Assembly: GCF_003515685.1 (NCBI RefSeq)
Contig: NZ_QWEG01000022.1
Span: forward strand, 1-50,838
DNA from: Neobacillus notoginsengisoli
GTDB lineage: Bacteria > Bacillota > Bacilli > Bacillales > Cytobacillaceae
Reading direction: 5' to 3'
Length of the DNA stretch: 50,838 bases
Below, piece after piece: positions 1 through 7,484 of the stretch. Both the position numbers and the translations under genes were made by a program. The number at the start of each line of letters is the position of its first letter. Within the stretch, counting starts at the first letter, position 1. The notes under the pieces are model-generated. The model made no database searches and was not told the origin of the DNA. It saw only the letters and a list, made by a program, of their open reading frames with translations.

Positions 1-36
1 CGTTCGTCCTGAGCCAGGATCAAACTCTCCAAGAAA
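1..36 (-). rRNA. 16S ribosomal RNA, 5' end only
   Basis: The first 30 bases are the reverse complement of the universally conserved 16S start (GAGAGTTTGATCCTGGCTCA on the minus strand). The gene runs leftwards out of the window, so only its beginning is present. The exact mature 5' end is estimated. Confidence 0.95.
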
Positions 37-156
37 GAGTATGAGTTTAGCTCATAAAGTTACGTTGGCTAGTGATCCGAAGATCACTATATTATTGTTT
101 GTTGACGCTTGTTTGTTTAGTTTTCAAGGAACAATATTTTCGGAAACAACTATTCT

Positions 157-186
157 AGTATAACATTTTCTGAGTCGCTTTGTCAA
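157..186 (-). promoter_or_regulatory. rRNA operon promoter, gene-proximal
   Basis: On the minus strand TTGACA (181-186) and TATACT (157-162) are separated by 18 bases. It is the closest of three tandem sigma-A type promoters reading into the 16S gene, about 120 bases upstream of it. Confidence 0.8.
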
Positions 187-244
187 CAACTTTTTTCAAC
201 TCGTTTTTGCTGAGTGAATCACTTGCCGACGAGGCAACTTTCTA

Positions 245-273
245 AATATACCACCCGGATTAACAGCTGTCAA
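245..273 (-). promoter_or_regulatory. rRNA operon promoter, middle
   Basis: TTGACA (268-273) and TATATT (245-250) on the minus strand with 17-base spacing. Tandem promoters are usual for Bacillus rRNA operons. Confidence 0.8.
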
Positions 274-337
274 CAGCTTTTTTAAAGGTTTATGAAAAAT
301 ATTGTAGTGAAAACCTGTTCTCTCCTAGTGTTTTCTT

Positions 338-366
338 ATAATAGCACCGCATGTAATTTCCGTCAA
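338..366 (-). promoter_or_regulatory. rRNA operon promoter, distal
   Basis: TTGACG (361-366) and TATTAT (338-343) on the minus strand with 17-base spacing. It is the weakest match of the three. No gene is seen between the ptsG terminator (514) and the 16S start; the stretch holds only these promoters. Confidence 0.6.
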
Positions 367-513
367 CAAAATATACCTTACCAAATTTTTCCTGAATGCC
401 TCACAAAACATCCAGTGTGTTCTTTTGACCTTCTTCTATAATATACTTCATTATTTTTCTCAATACGCAGGTAATGCCGCAAGCCGATCCTTCTGATGAA
501 TTCCACATAAATT

Positions 514-557
514 AAAAAGCGCCGGCTGCAGAAATCGTCCCGCCCGGCGCTTTTTTA
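514..557 (-). terminator. Rho-independent terminator of ptsG
   Basis: GCGCCGG and CCGGCGC arms, about 18 bases apart, are followed by a T run on the minus strand. It lies just after the ptsG stop and separates ptsG transcription from the rRNA promoters. Confidence 0.8.
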
Positions 558-562
558 AACAT

Positions 563-2632
563 CTATTCTATTGAAATAATCCCTTCTTCACCCGCAGCAA
601 CGATTCCAGGTTTTTTAATCTGGATGCTTTCTCCTTCGCGAAGATTCGTAAATACAATTGGGGTAATTGTAGATGTTGCATTCTTTTTGATAAAGTCTAA
701 ATCGAACTTTAACAGAGGCTGGCCTCTTTTAATCACATCATTCTCCTGAACAAGTGATTCAAAGCCTTCACCCTTCAGATTTACCGTATCTATTCCGACG
801 TGTATCAAAATTTCTTTGCCTGCATCAGATAAAATCCCAATCGCATGTTTTGTTGGGAACAGATTGATGATTTTTCCGTCAACCGGTGAAACAACAAGTC
901 CTTCGGAAGGCTCTATCGCAAAGCCATCCCCCATCATTTTGCCGGCAAATACTTGATCGGGAACTTCAGTGATTGATTTGATTTCACCCTTTATAGGAGA
1001 AACAACCTTAAAATCCGTTCCTCTGCTGGCTTCATTTTGCAAAGCCGCAGGATTAACTTCCTCAATTTGCTGGACAACTTCCGCGGATTGATTTGTTTCC
1101 ACAACCCTCGGCCTTTTACCACTCATAATATCCTTCATCTGTCCTTTGATTGTTTCCGAGCGCGGTCCAAAAATGGCTTGAATATTATTTCCGACTTCCA
1201 TGACTCCCGCTGCACCAAGTTCTTTCAGCTTTTTCTTATCAACATTATTAATGTCCTTAACTGAAACACGCAGCCTTGTAATGCAAGCATCTAGATGGGA
1301 GATATTTTCTTTTCCGCCCATTGCTTCAAGAATATTAAATGGAAGGTCCCCCGCTTTTCCGTTTCCTTTTTCCCGCGTTTCCCCTTCATCTTCTGTGAGT
1401 TCACGGCCCGGAGTTTTCAAATTGAACTTAATGATAGCAAAACGGAATATAAAGTAATACACAACGGCAAACCCAATTCCTAATAGTATCGTAATCCACC
1501 AAGGTTCCCTGCCTGGCAGGACCCCGAACAGGAAGAAGTCGATCGCGCCGCCTGAGAAAGTATAGCCCAAATTGACATCAAATGCAGCCATTAATACAAA
1601 TGCAAGTCCGTCAAGAACTGCATGGATCACAAAAAGGAGTGGTGATACAAACATAAATAAAAATTCTATTGGCTCTGTAATTCCTGTTAAGAAGGATGTT
1701 AATGCAGCAGACCCAAGCAAACCGGCTACTATTTTTTTCTTTTCAGTTCGTGCCGTATGGTACATAGCTAACGCCGCAGCAGGGAGCCCGAACATCATAA
1801 TAGGAAATTCCCCAGCCATGAAATTACCTGCAGTAATATCGACGCCATCCTTCAATTGAGAGAAGAAAATCGTCATATCCCCGCGGACGATTTGGCCTGA
1901 GGCTGTCGTATAGGAACCAAATTCATACCAGAATGGCGCATGGAAAATATGATGCAGCCCGAACGGTATGAGCAAGCGTTTAATAAATCCAAAGAAGAAA
2001 GCCGCAATATACGTCCCGCTTCCCATCAGCCATAGGGAAGCACTATTCATCGCTTCCTGTACTGGAGGCCAGACGACCAAAAGCAAAAGGCCTGCCACTA
2101 GAGATGCAGCCGCTGTAACAATAGGTACGAACCGTTTCCCTGCAAAAAAGCCGAGGAACGAAGGCATTTCAATATCATGGTATCGGTTATAGCAAAACGC
2201 GGCAATAAGTCCTACGATAATCCCGCCGAATACCCCTGTTTGCAGTGTAGGTATTCCTAACACACTTGCGAAACTTGGGTCTTTCGCAATCATTTCACCA
2301 GTAACGCCAAGCCACGAACTCATGACTTGATTCAAAACGAGATAACCGACGATTGCAGCGAGTGCAGCCGCGCCATCAGCCGCCAGCCCAATCGCAACGC
2401 CAGCAGCAAAAATCAGCGCGAGGTTACCAAAAATAATCCCTCCCGCGTCCTCCATTACACTAGCTGTTAACTGAATCCAATGTGCATTCAGAAACGGCAA
2501 GTAATTAAGGGTTGTTTCTTGTTGCATCGCGTTGCCAATACCCAGCAATAAACCCGCAGCTGGTAAAAGAGCGACCGGCAGCATGAGCGCTTTACCGATT
2601 TTTTGCAAAACGCCAAATATTTTTTTAAACAT
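563..2632 (-). CDS. ptsG: PTS glucose transporter, subunit IICBA (PtsG)
   Basis: Takes up glucose and phosphorylates it to glucose-6-phosphate using phosphate passed from HPr. The 689-residue product has an N-terminal membrane IIC domain (about 1-405, many hydrophobic segments), a IIB domain with the phospho-cysteine in [11 protein letters not shown] (Cys450), and a C-terminal IIA domain with the phospho-histidine in [11 protein letters not shown] (about His611). Length and order match the Bacillus single-chain glucose permease. The open frame extends 46 codons further upstream, but the ATG at 2632 is preceded by AGGAGGGT and begins [20 protein letters not shown] like its relatives; the upstream stretch is the regulatory leader. 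It lies downstream of glcT, and an antitermination switch precedes it. Confidence 0.95.
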   Translation of the reverse strand: MFKKIFGVLQKIGKALMLPVALLPAAGLLLGIGNAMQQETTLNYLPFLNAHWIQLTASVMEDAGGIIFGNLALIFAAGVAIGLAADGAAALAAIVGYLVLNQVMSSWLGVTGEMIAKDPSFASVLGIPTLQTGVFGGIIVGLIAAFCYNRYHDIEMPSFLGFFAGKRFVPIVTAAASLVAGLLLLVVWPPVQEAMNSASLWLMGSGTYIAAFFFGFIKRLLIPFGLHHIFHAPFWYEFGSYTTASGQIVRGDMTIFFSQLKDGVDITAGNFMAGEFPIMMFGLPAAALAMYHTARTEKKKIVAGLLGSAALTSFLTGITEPIEFLFMFVSPLLFVIHAVLDGLAFVLMAAFDVNLGYTFSGGAIDFFLFGVLPGREPWWITILLGIGFAVVYYFIFRFAIIKFNLKTPGRELTEDEGETREKGNGKAGDLPFNILEAMGGKENISHLDACITRLRVSVKDINNVDKKKLKELGAAGVMEVGNNIQAIFGPRSETIKGQMKDIMSGKRPRVVETNQSAEVVQQIEEVNPAALQNEASRGTDFKVVSPIKGEIKSITEVPDQVFAGKMMGDGFAIEPSEGLVVSPVDGKIINLFPTKHAIGILSDAGKEILIHVGIDTVNLKGEGFESLVQENDVIKRGQPLLKFDLDFIKKNATSTITPIVFTNLREGESIQIKKPGIVAAGEEGIISIE

Positions 2633-2689
2633 TGTAAACCCTCCTATATGTTTTTGCCCAATAAAGTAAGCGGAGACAAAAGAGCAAAT

Positions 2690-2820
2690 AAAAAAGGCAT
2701 GAGCATAGAAAAGAACTGAACAGAATACAGGCATACTATACCTGTAAAAAAAGAGGGCGTTACTCCTCAATTTCCATCCAATTATTTTCTGTGCTCATGC
2801 CTGATCGAATCAGTAACACG
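2690..2820 (-). promoter_or_regulatory. GlcT-binding RAT site overlapping the ptsG leader terminator
   Basis: The minus strand at 2820-2793 reads GTTACTGATTCGATCAGGCA followed by TGAGC, which is the Bacillus ribonucleic antiterminator sequence of ptsG. Its 3' half (AGGCATGAGCACAG, 2802-2789) can pair instead with CTATGCTCATGCCT (2708-2695), which is followed by TTTTTATTT, forming a terminator. The two structures share bases and exclude each other. By analogy with B. subtilis, glucose leaves GlcT unphosphorylated, GlcT binds the RAT and ptsG is read through. Confidence 0.88.
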
Positions 2821-2834
2821 CAAGAAAATGATTG

Positions 2835-3680
2835 CTATTTTGTTTTCTTTTGAAGCCGTTGCAAATGCATCGTCAGATAAACCGCCTCAGCATCGTAGAC
2901 CGGCATCTTTAATGTTTGCTGCATTACTTTAATGAGTTTCCACGACAGATTATAGCATAATGGATATTCCTTTTTCAATAGTAATGATATCGCTTTCGGC
3001 TCTTCAACCTTTTCACCGGATTTTACGCGTTCGATGGCAAAACGCAAGTGGCGCACGAGTCTCATGTATTCTACACTTTCTTTATCAATGGTTATCCCAA
3101 GCTGGTCTTCAATCATTTGTACCAAAGTCGTCACAAGTTGGGAGTACTGGTTCACTTCGGAAAGCTCCCTGTTCGTTAAGGCACTGTGGATATGGAGCGC
3201 GATAAAGCCCGCTTCTCCTTCCGGCAGCAAAATCCCGGCCTTTTCTTCAAATAACTGAAGGACGTCTTTTGCAATTTTATATTCAAGAGGGTAAAGGGTT
3301 TTCGTTTCTATTAAAAATGGATTGCGAATTTCCATCCCATTCGCAACCCGGCTGACCGTAAACATTAAGTGATCTGTAAGGGCAACATGAATATGTTCAT
3401 TCAAGGATTCACCTGCCTCTTTTTTGATCAGTTCAATGGCAGATATAATCAGCTGCTGCAACTCCTCTTCCAGGAAAGGAAGAAGCTTAATGTAGTTCAT
3501 TTGCTCCTTCTCGTTTTTCAGAACAAAGACTTTTTCAGCGGCTGCGGCATCCAGTAACTCATTCTGCTTACGGTTAAAACCGATTCCTTTGCCAATTAGG
3601 ACAACTTCGCCGTAATCCGGATGGTCCGCAATCAGGACATTGTTATTCAATATTTTGTTAATAGCCAATGTTGTTGACAT
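2835..3680 (-). CDS. glcT: Transcription antiterminator GlcT (BglG family)
   Basis: RNA-binding antiterminator that controls the downstream ptsG gene. The 281-residue protein has an N-terminal co-antiterminator RNA-binding domain (about 1-58, including INKILNNNVLIA and GKGIGFNRK) followed by two PTS regulation domains with conserved histidines (for example ALTDHLMF and FIALHIHSA). In the family these are phosphorylated by the PTS to switch binding on or off. Its position just before ptsG, with a RAT site between them, fixes the target. The start at 3680 lacks a strong upstream alternative. Confidence 0.93.
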   Translation of the reverse strand: MSTTLAINKILNNNVLIADHPDYGEVVLIGKGIGFNRKQNELLDAAAAEKVFVLKNEKEQMNYIKLLPFLEEELQQLIISAIELIKKEAGESLNEHIHVALTDHLMFTVSRVANGMEIRNPFLIETKTLYPLEYKIAKDVLQLFEEKAGILLPEGEAGFIALHIHSALTNRELSEVNQYSQLVTTLVQMIEDQLGITIDKESVEYMRLVRHLRFAIERVKSGEKVEEPKAISLLLKKEYPLCYNLSWKLIKVMQQTLKMPVYDAEAVYLTMHLQRLQKKTK

Positions 3681-3775
3681 CGTTTACATCCCCGCTTCTT
3701 GCATAGTATTCCCATCGTATAAGAGCCGTCAGCGTTCGTCAACTACATAGAGATTAAGGCATTTTTTGCAAAAAG

Positions 3776-3800
3776 AAGACCGGCTTAAGAAGCCAGTCTT
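3776..3800 (-). terminator. Terminator after pbuG
   Basis: AAGACTGGCTTCTTAAGCCG and GTCTT form a near-perfect hairpin on the minus strand, followed by CTTTTTGC. It lies between pbuG and glcT and probably ends pbuG transcripts. Confidence 0.65.
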
Positions 3801-3803
3801 TGT

Positions 3804-3995
3804 CATCTAGCTTCAGCGCCTATCGCCTAGCAAACTTCAGATCTCCTCCCTACGATAAGTCATCATCGAATCGCTTACGCTCTTCGTGATTCCTTTATCT
3901 CAGTCGAAGCCCTTCCAGTTTGTACGGCGATGACCACAAAGGAAAGCTCCCCAGAATAATCATCGCAGGGACAGGCGCTTTTTGCCTGTCACGAG
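3804..3995. repeat. Dispersed intergenic repeat, copy 1
   Basis: About 130 bases from TCTAGCTTCAGCGCC through TTTATCTCAGTCGAAGC resemble 50562-50700 at the other end of the window, in the same orientation. The far end carries GACAGGC/GCCTGTC arms (3969-3989) and a GAGGCGCTTGCGCTTTT tail. It codes for nothing and looks like a Bacillaceae intergenic repeat family. Together with the terminator at 3776 it fills the pbuG-glcT gap. Confidence 0.7.
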
Positions 3996-4014
3996 GCGCT
4001 TGCGCTTTTGTAAT

Positions 4015-5346
4015 TTATTCAGTCAAGAAAATAAAATACAGCAGGAAGATAATAAAGAAAAGATACATGATAGGATGTATTTCTTTTCTTTTACCCGCGA
4101 CCAGCATTGTAATCGGATAGAAGAGAAATCCAGCCGCGATGCCAGTTGCGATGCTGTAGGAAAGTGGCATCGTAATAATCGTCAAGAAGGCTGGAACAGC
4201 AATCTCGAATCTTTTCCAGTTAATATTGCCTAATGATGAAACCATCAAAACACCTACGATAATCAATGCCGGCGCTGTAACTGGAGCTGTAACGATGGAC
4301 AGAAGCGGGAAAAAGAAAATGGACAGGAGGAAACATCCCGCTGTGATAATCGCTGCAAAACCTGACCTTGCGCCCGAGGCAACCCCAGCGGACGATTCAA
4401 TATAGGAAGTTGTCGTTGATGTACCAAAAATGGAACCGACCAACGAGGCAACTGAATCGGCGAAAAGGGCACGGCCCGCCCGCGGCAGCTTGTTGTCTTT
4501 CATGAGTCCGGCTTGGTTAGCAACAGCTACCAATGTACCGGCGTTATCAAAGAAGTCTACGAACAGGAATGTCATGACGATACCCAACATAGCCGTCGTA
4601 TAAAAAGAACTATCGTTAAACGAGCTGAAAAGCGCCCCAAATGTCGGGTCAATGCTTGGAACAGCCCCAACAATTTGTGTTGGAGGATCAATAAGCTTAA
4701 AAATAATTCCAATAATGACGGTCACAATCATTCCGTAAAACACGGCCCCTTTAATACCTCTCGTCATCATAATAACGGTAATTAACAGACCAAAGAGTGC
4801 CAAGAGTGTTTCTGGACTTCCTAAATGTCCAAGACCAACAAGTGTTGCATCATTCTTTATAATAATTTTGGCATTGGTCAGTCCGACAAACGTAATGAAC
4901 AGGCCAATCCCGGCACCCACTGCATATTTGAGCTCAACCGGTATTGCATTGATGAGTTTTTCACGCAGCCCGGAAAGGGTCAGCAGCAGGAAAAACACAC
5001 TTGAAATGAACACGGCCGCAAGTGCATGCTGCCATGGCGCACCGTGACCAAGAATAACAGAATAGGCAAAGAATGCATTGAGTCCCATTCCCGGCGCAAG
5101 GGCAATCGGGTATTTACCGACCAAACCCATGATGATTGAACCAACGGCTGCAGCAAGCGCTGTTGCTACAAACACCGCTCCATAATCCATCCGTGCAGAA
5201 TCTGGGAGACCCTCCACATTCGCTAGTGTCAACGTAAGCGGGTTAACAACAAGAATGTAAGCCATCGCCAGAAACGTTGTCAGTCCGCCAATAATCTCGC
5301 GGCGGTAATTCGTGCCCAGTTCATCGAACATAAAATACTTCTTCAT
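4015..5346 (-). CDS. pbuG: Hypoxanthine/guanine permease (NCS2 family)
   Basis: Integral membrane importer of hypoxanthine and guanine by proton symport. The 443-residue protein is hydrophobic throughout, with typical segments such as GGLTTFLAMAYILVVNP near the N terminus, APGMGLNAFFAYSV, and TSTTTSYIESSAGVASGARSG, all hallmarks of the AzgA/PbuG branch of nucleobase transporters. Length is normal for the branch. A guanine riboswitch and terminator lie directly upstream, and the neighbour is guaA, as in B. subtilis. Guanine binding to the riboswitch should switch the gene off. The ATG at 5346 follows AGGGGGATTCTG. Confidence 0.93.
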   Translation of the reverse strand: MKKYFMFDELGTNYRREIIGGLTTFLAMAYILVVNPLTLTLANVEGLPDSARMDYGAVFVATALAAAVGSIIMGLVGKYPIALAPGMGLNAFFAYSVILGHGAPWQHALAAVFISSVFFLLLTLSGLREKLINAIPVELKYAVGAGIGLFITFVGLTNAKIIIKNDATLVGLGHLGSPETLLALFGLLITVIMMTRGIKGAVFYGMIVTVIIGIIFKLIDPPTQIVGAVPSIDPTFGALFSSFNDSSFYTTAMLGIVMTFLFVDFFDNAGTLVAVANQAGLMKDNKLPRAGRALFADSVASLVGSIFGTSTTTSYIESSAGVASGARSGFAAIITAGCFLLSIFFFPLLSIVTAPVTAPALIIVGVLMVSSLGNINWKRFEIAVPAFLTIITMPLSYSIATGIAAGFLFYPITMLVAGKRKEIHPIMYLFFIIFLLYFIFLTE

Positions 5347-5401
5347 CAGAATCCCCCTAATTTATATACCGGCACTAAAAACCGTTTTTATGCCGGGAAC
5401 G

Positions 5402-5432
5402 AAAAAACGCCCCGGCTAAAGTTGCCGGGACG
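5402..5432 (-). terminator. Riboswitch terminator before pbuG
   Basis: CGTCCCGGC and GCCGGGGCG pair around a short loop and are followed by TTTTTTC on the minus strand. It lies between the purine aptamer and the pbuG start, so it is the expression platform. Confidence 0.85.
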
Positions 5433-5484
5433 CTGACACGAAGCATGCATAAATAAATGGGCAGAAAAGTTCCCTTTACACACA

Positions 5485-5553
5485 CCTCGTAGTCAAGCTC
5501 TTTACGGCAGCTTGGTAGAAACTTCTGGGCCATATCCCCAGTATTATACGAAG
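5485..5553 (-). ncRNA. Guanine riboswitch (purine aptamer) of pbuG
   Basis: The minus strand shows the conserved purine-aptamer core: P1 strands CTTCGTA and TACGAGG, J1/2 TATAATACT, GATATGG, GTTTCTACC and CCGTAAA. The base deciding specificity is C in CTTGACTACG (adenine aptamers have U there), so it senses guanine or hypoxanthine. It regulates pbuG through the terminator at 5402. Confidence 0.95.
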
Positions 5554-5573
5554 CAATCTATAATTACCTTGAA

Positions 5574-5602
5574 ATTTTATCAGCTAAAACAAAAACAGTC
5601 AA
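5574..5602 (-). promoter_or_regulatory. Promoter of the pbuG riboswitch transcript
   Basis: TTGACT (5597-5602) and TAAAAT (5574-5579) on the minus strand with 17-base spacing, about 20 bases before the aptamer. Confidence 0.7.
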
Positions 5603-5662
5603 CAAGAAATACGAACATTTGACAATAAAAATGGAGTCATCGTACGTTAGAAATCCGTATCC

Positions 5663-7216
5663 TTACTCCCACTCAATCGTCGCCGGCGGCTTTGAAGTAA
5701 TGTCGTAGACTACACGGTTGACATGCGCAACTTCATTGACGATGCGCGTAGAGATTTTCTCCAATACATCCCAAGGAATGCGGGCCCAATCGGAGGTCAT
5801 GCCGTCGATTGACGTAACCGCGCGGATACCGATTGTATAATCATACGTTCTTGTATCGCCCATCACACCTACACTGCGGATATTTGGCAGGACCGTAAAG
5901 TATTGCCATACTTCACGCTCCAGCCCCGCAAGCCGTATTTCCTCACGCAAAATCGCATCGGACTCCCGGACAATTTCAAGCTTGTCCTCCGTAATTTCAC
6001 CGAGTACACGAATCCCAAGCCCCGGTCCAGGGAAAGGCTGCCTCCAGACGATTTCATCCGGAATCCCAAGCTCTGTCCCAAGCGCCCGAACTTCATCTTT
6101 AAAGAGGGTGCTTAGAGGTTCGATCAGCTTAAATTGCATATCCTCAGGTAGGCCGCCGACGTTATGGTGTGATTTAATCGTTTGGGCCGTAGCCGTTCCG
6201 CTTTCAATAATATCGGTATAAAGCGTACCTTGGGCAAGGAAATCAATTCCTTCCAGCTTATGCGCTTCATCGTCGAATACATAAATGAACTCGTTTCCGA
6301 TAATTTTCCGTTTTTGCTCAGGATCGGAAACGCCGCGGAGCTTCTCCATAAACCGTTCACGGGCATCCACCTTGATGACATTCATATGGAAACCGTCCGC
6401 GAAAGTTTTCATGACCTGGTCAGCCTCACCTTTTCGAAGTAAGCCGTGGTCAACGAAAATACATGTCAGCTGATCGCCAATCGCTTTATGGATTAGGACG
6501 GCGACGACCGAGGAATCCACTCCGCCGCTTAGCGCGCAAAGGACTTTTTTGTCTCCAACCGTCTGGCGGATTTTTTCCATTTCAATTTCAATAAAGTTTT
6601 CCATTGACCATGTCCCGCTGCAGCCGCATACACCTAAAACGAAATTCTTAAGTAGTTCATTTCCATGAACCGAATGGCGGACCTCAGGATGGAACTGGAC
6701 ACCGTAAAGCTTGCGTCCTTCGTCACTCATTGAAGAGATTGGGCAAGAAGGACTGTTCGCATCGACAGTGAAGCCCGGCGGTACTTGAGTGACCAAGTCA
6801 CCATGGCTCATCCAGACAACTTGTGTTTCTGGAAGGCCTTTGAACAAGGCAGATTCATTCCCAACCGCAATGGAAGCTTTTCCATATTCACGGTTTTTCG
6901 CCCGTTCAACGCCGCCGCCGAAATGGACAGCCATCAGCTGCATCCCATAACAGATTCCGAGCACAGGGAGCCCCAGTTCAAAAATTCTTTCGTCACAGCG
7001 GAAGGCATTTTCGTCATATACGCTGTTCGGGCCGCCGGAGAAAATGATCCCCTTCGGATTCATTGCTTTAATTTCCTCAGCAGTGATCGTATGCGGATGA
7101 AGCTCGCTATAAACGCCAAATTCCCTGATTCTTCTCGTAATCAGCTGGTTATATTGGCTCCCGAAGTCGAGAACCACGATCAATTCCTGGTTTTGAAGTT
7201 CTGTTTTTCCAGACAA
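5663..7216 (-). CDS. guaA: GMP synthase (glutamine-hydrolysing)
   Basis: Converts XMP to GMP with ATP and glutamine, the last step of GMP synthesis. The 517-residue protein has an N-terminal class I glutamine amidotransferase domain (LVLDFGSQ-type start, catalytic cysteine in [10 protein letters not shown], His in GVQFHPEV), an ATP-pyrophosphatase domain with the P-loop LSGGVDSSV, and the C-terminal dimerisation domain ending PPATIEWE. The frame is open upstream to an ATG at 7252, but GAGGTGG lies 6 bases before the TTG at 7216, giving a start [10 protein letters not shown]; that TTG is chosen. A guanine riboswitch lies upstream, so GMP supply and guanine uptake are controlled by the same ligand. 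Confidence 0.95.
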   Translation of the reverse strand: MSGKTELQNQELIVVLDFGSQYNQLITRRIREFGVYSELHPHTITAEEIKAMNPKGIIFSGGPNSVYDENAFRCDERIFELGLPVLGICYGMQLMAVHFGGGVERAKNREYGKASIAVGNESALFKGLPETQVVWMSHGDLVTQVPPGFTVDANSPSCPISSMSDEGRKLYGVQFHPEVRHSVHGNELLKNFVLGVCGCSGTWSMENFIEIEMEKIRQTVGDKKVLCALSGGVDSSVVAVLIHKAIGDQLTCIFVDHGLLRKGEADQVMKTFADGFHMNVIKVDARERFMEKLRGVSDPEQKRKIIGNEFIYVFDDEAHKLEGIDFLAQGTLYTDIIESGTATAQTIKSHHNVGGLPEDMQFKLIEPLSTLFKDEVRALGTELGIPDEIVWRQPFPGPGLGIRVLGEITEDKLEIVRESDAILREEIRLAGLEREVWQYFTVLPNIRSVGVMGDTRTYDYTIGIRAVTSIDGMTSDWARIPWDVLEKISTRIVNEVAHVNRVVYDITSKPPATIEWE

Positions 7217-7271
7217 ATGCTCCACCTCTTTCTCTCTTTTTAGTATACACAATAAGGTTTTTTACAATAAA

Positions 7272-7321
7272 AAATCGGACTTCCCCTTCTTTTTTGCAAA
7301 AAAGAAGGCAGAAATCCGATT
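7272..7321 (-). terminator. Riboswitch terminator before guaA
   Basis: The arms AATCGGA and TCCGATT enclose a second inner stem (CTTCTTTTTTGCAAAAAAGAAG), then a T run follows on the minus strand. Its 5' part (ATTTCTGCCTTC, 7315-7304) is also perfectly complementary to GAAGGCAGAAAT (7354-7343) at the end of the aptamer, giving a 12-bp antiterminator alternative. Confidence 0.88.
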
Positions 7322-7351
7322 CCACATGCATAGTCTTCCCGAAATTTCTGC

Positions 7352-7420
7352 CTTCATAGTCAGGCCATTTACGGCGGCCCGGTAGAGACTTTCGAACCAT
7401 ATCATCGAGGATATATGAAG
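7352..7420 (-). ncRNA. Guanine riboswitch (purine aptamer) of guaA
   Basis: The minus strand has P1 strands CTTCATA/TATGAAG, GATATGG, AGTCTCTACC, GCCGTAAA and the specificity base C in CCTGACTATG. The 3' strand of P1 is shared with the antiterminator, so ligand binding should release the terminator at 7272 and stop guaA transcription. Confidence 0.93.
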
Positions 7421-7455
7421 GAGTCGTACAGATTCATTTAAATTTCTATTAACCC

Positions 7456-7484
7456 ATTGTATCTGTACGAAAAATTCCGGTCAA
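7456..7484 (-). promoter_or_regulatory. Promoter of guaA riboswitch transcript
   Basis: TTGACC (7479-7484) and TACAAT (7456-7461) on the minus strand, 17 bases apart. The -35 box overlaps the last codons of the upstream transglutaminase gene. Confidence 0.7.

Noticed and set aside
6785-7243. 152-residue open frame antisense to guaA
   Set aside because: It lies wholly within the GMP synthase gene, has no ribosome binding site and no family resemblance.
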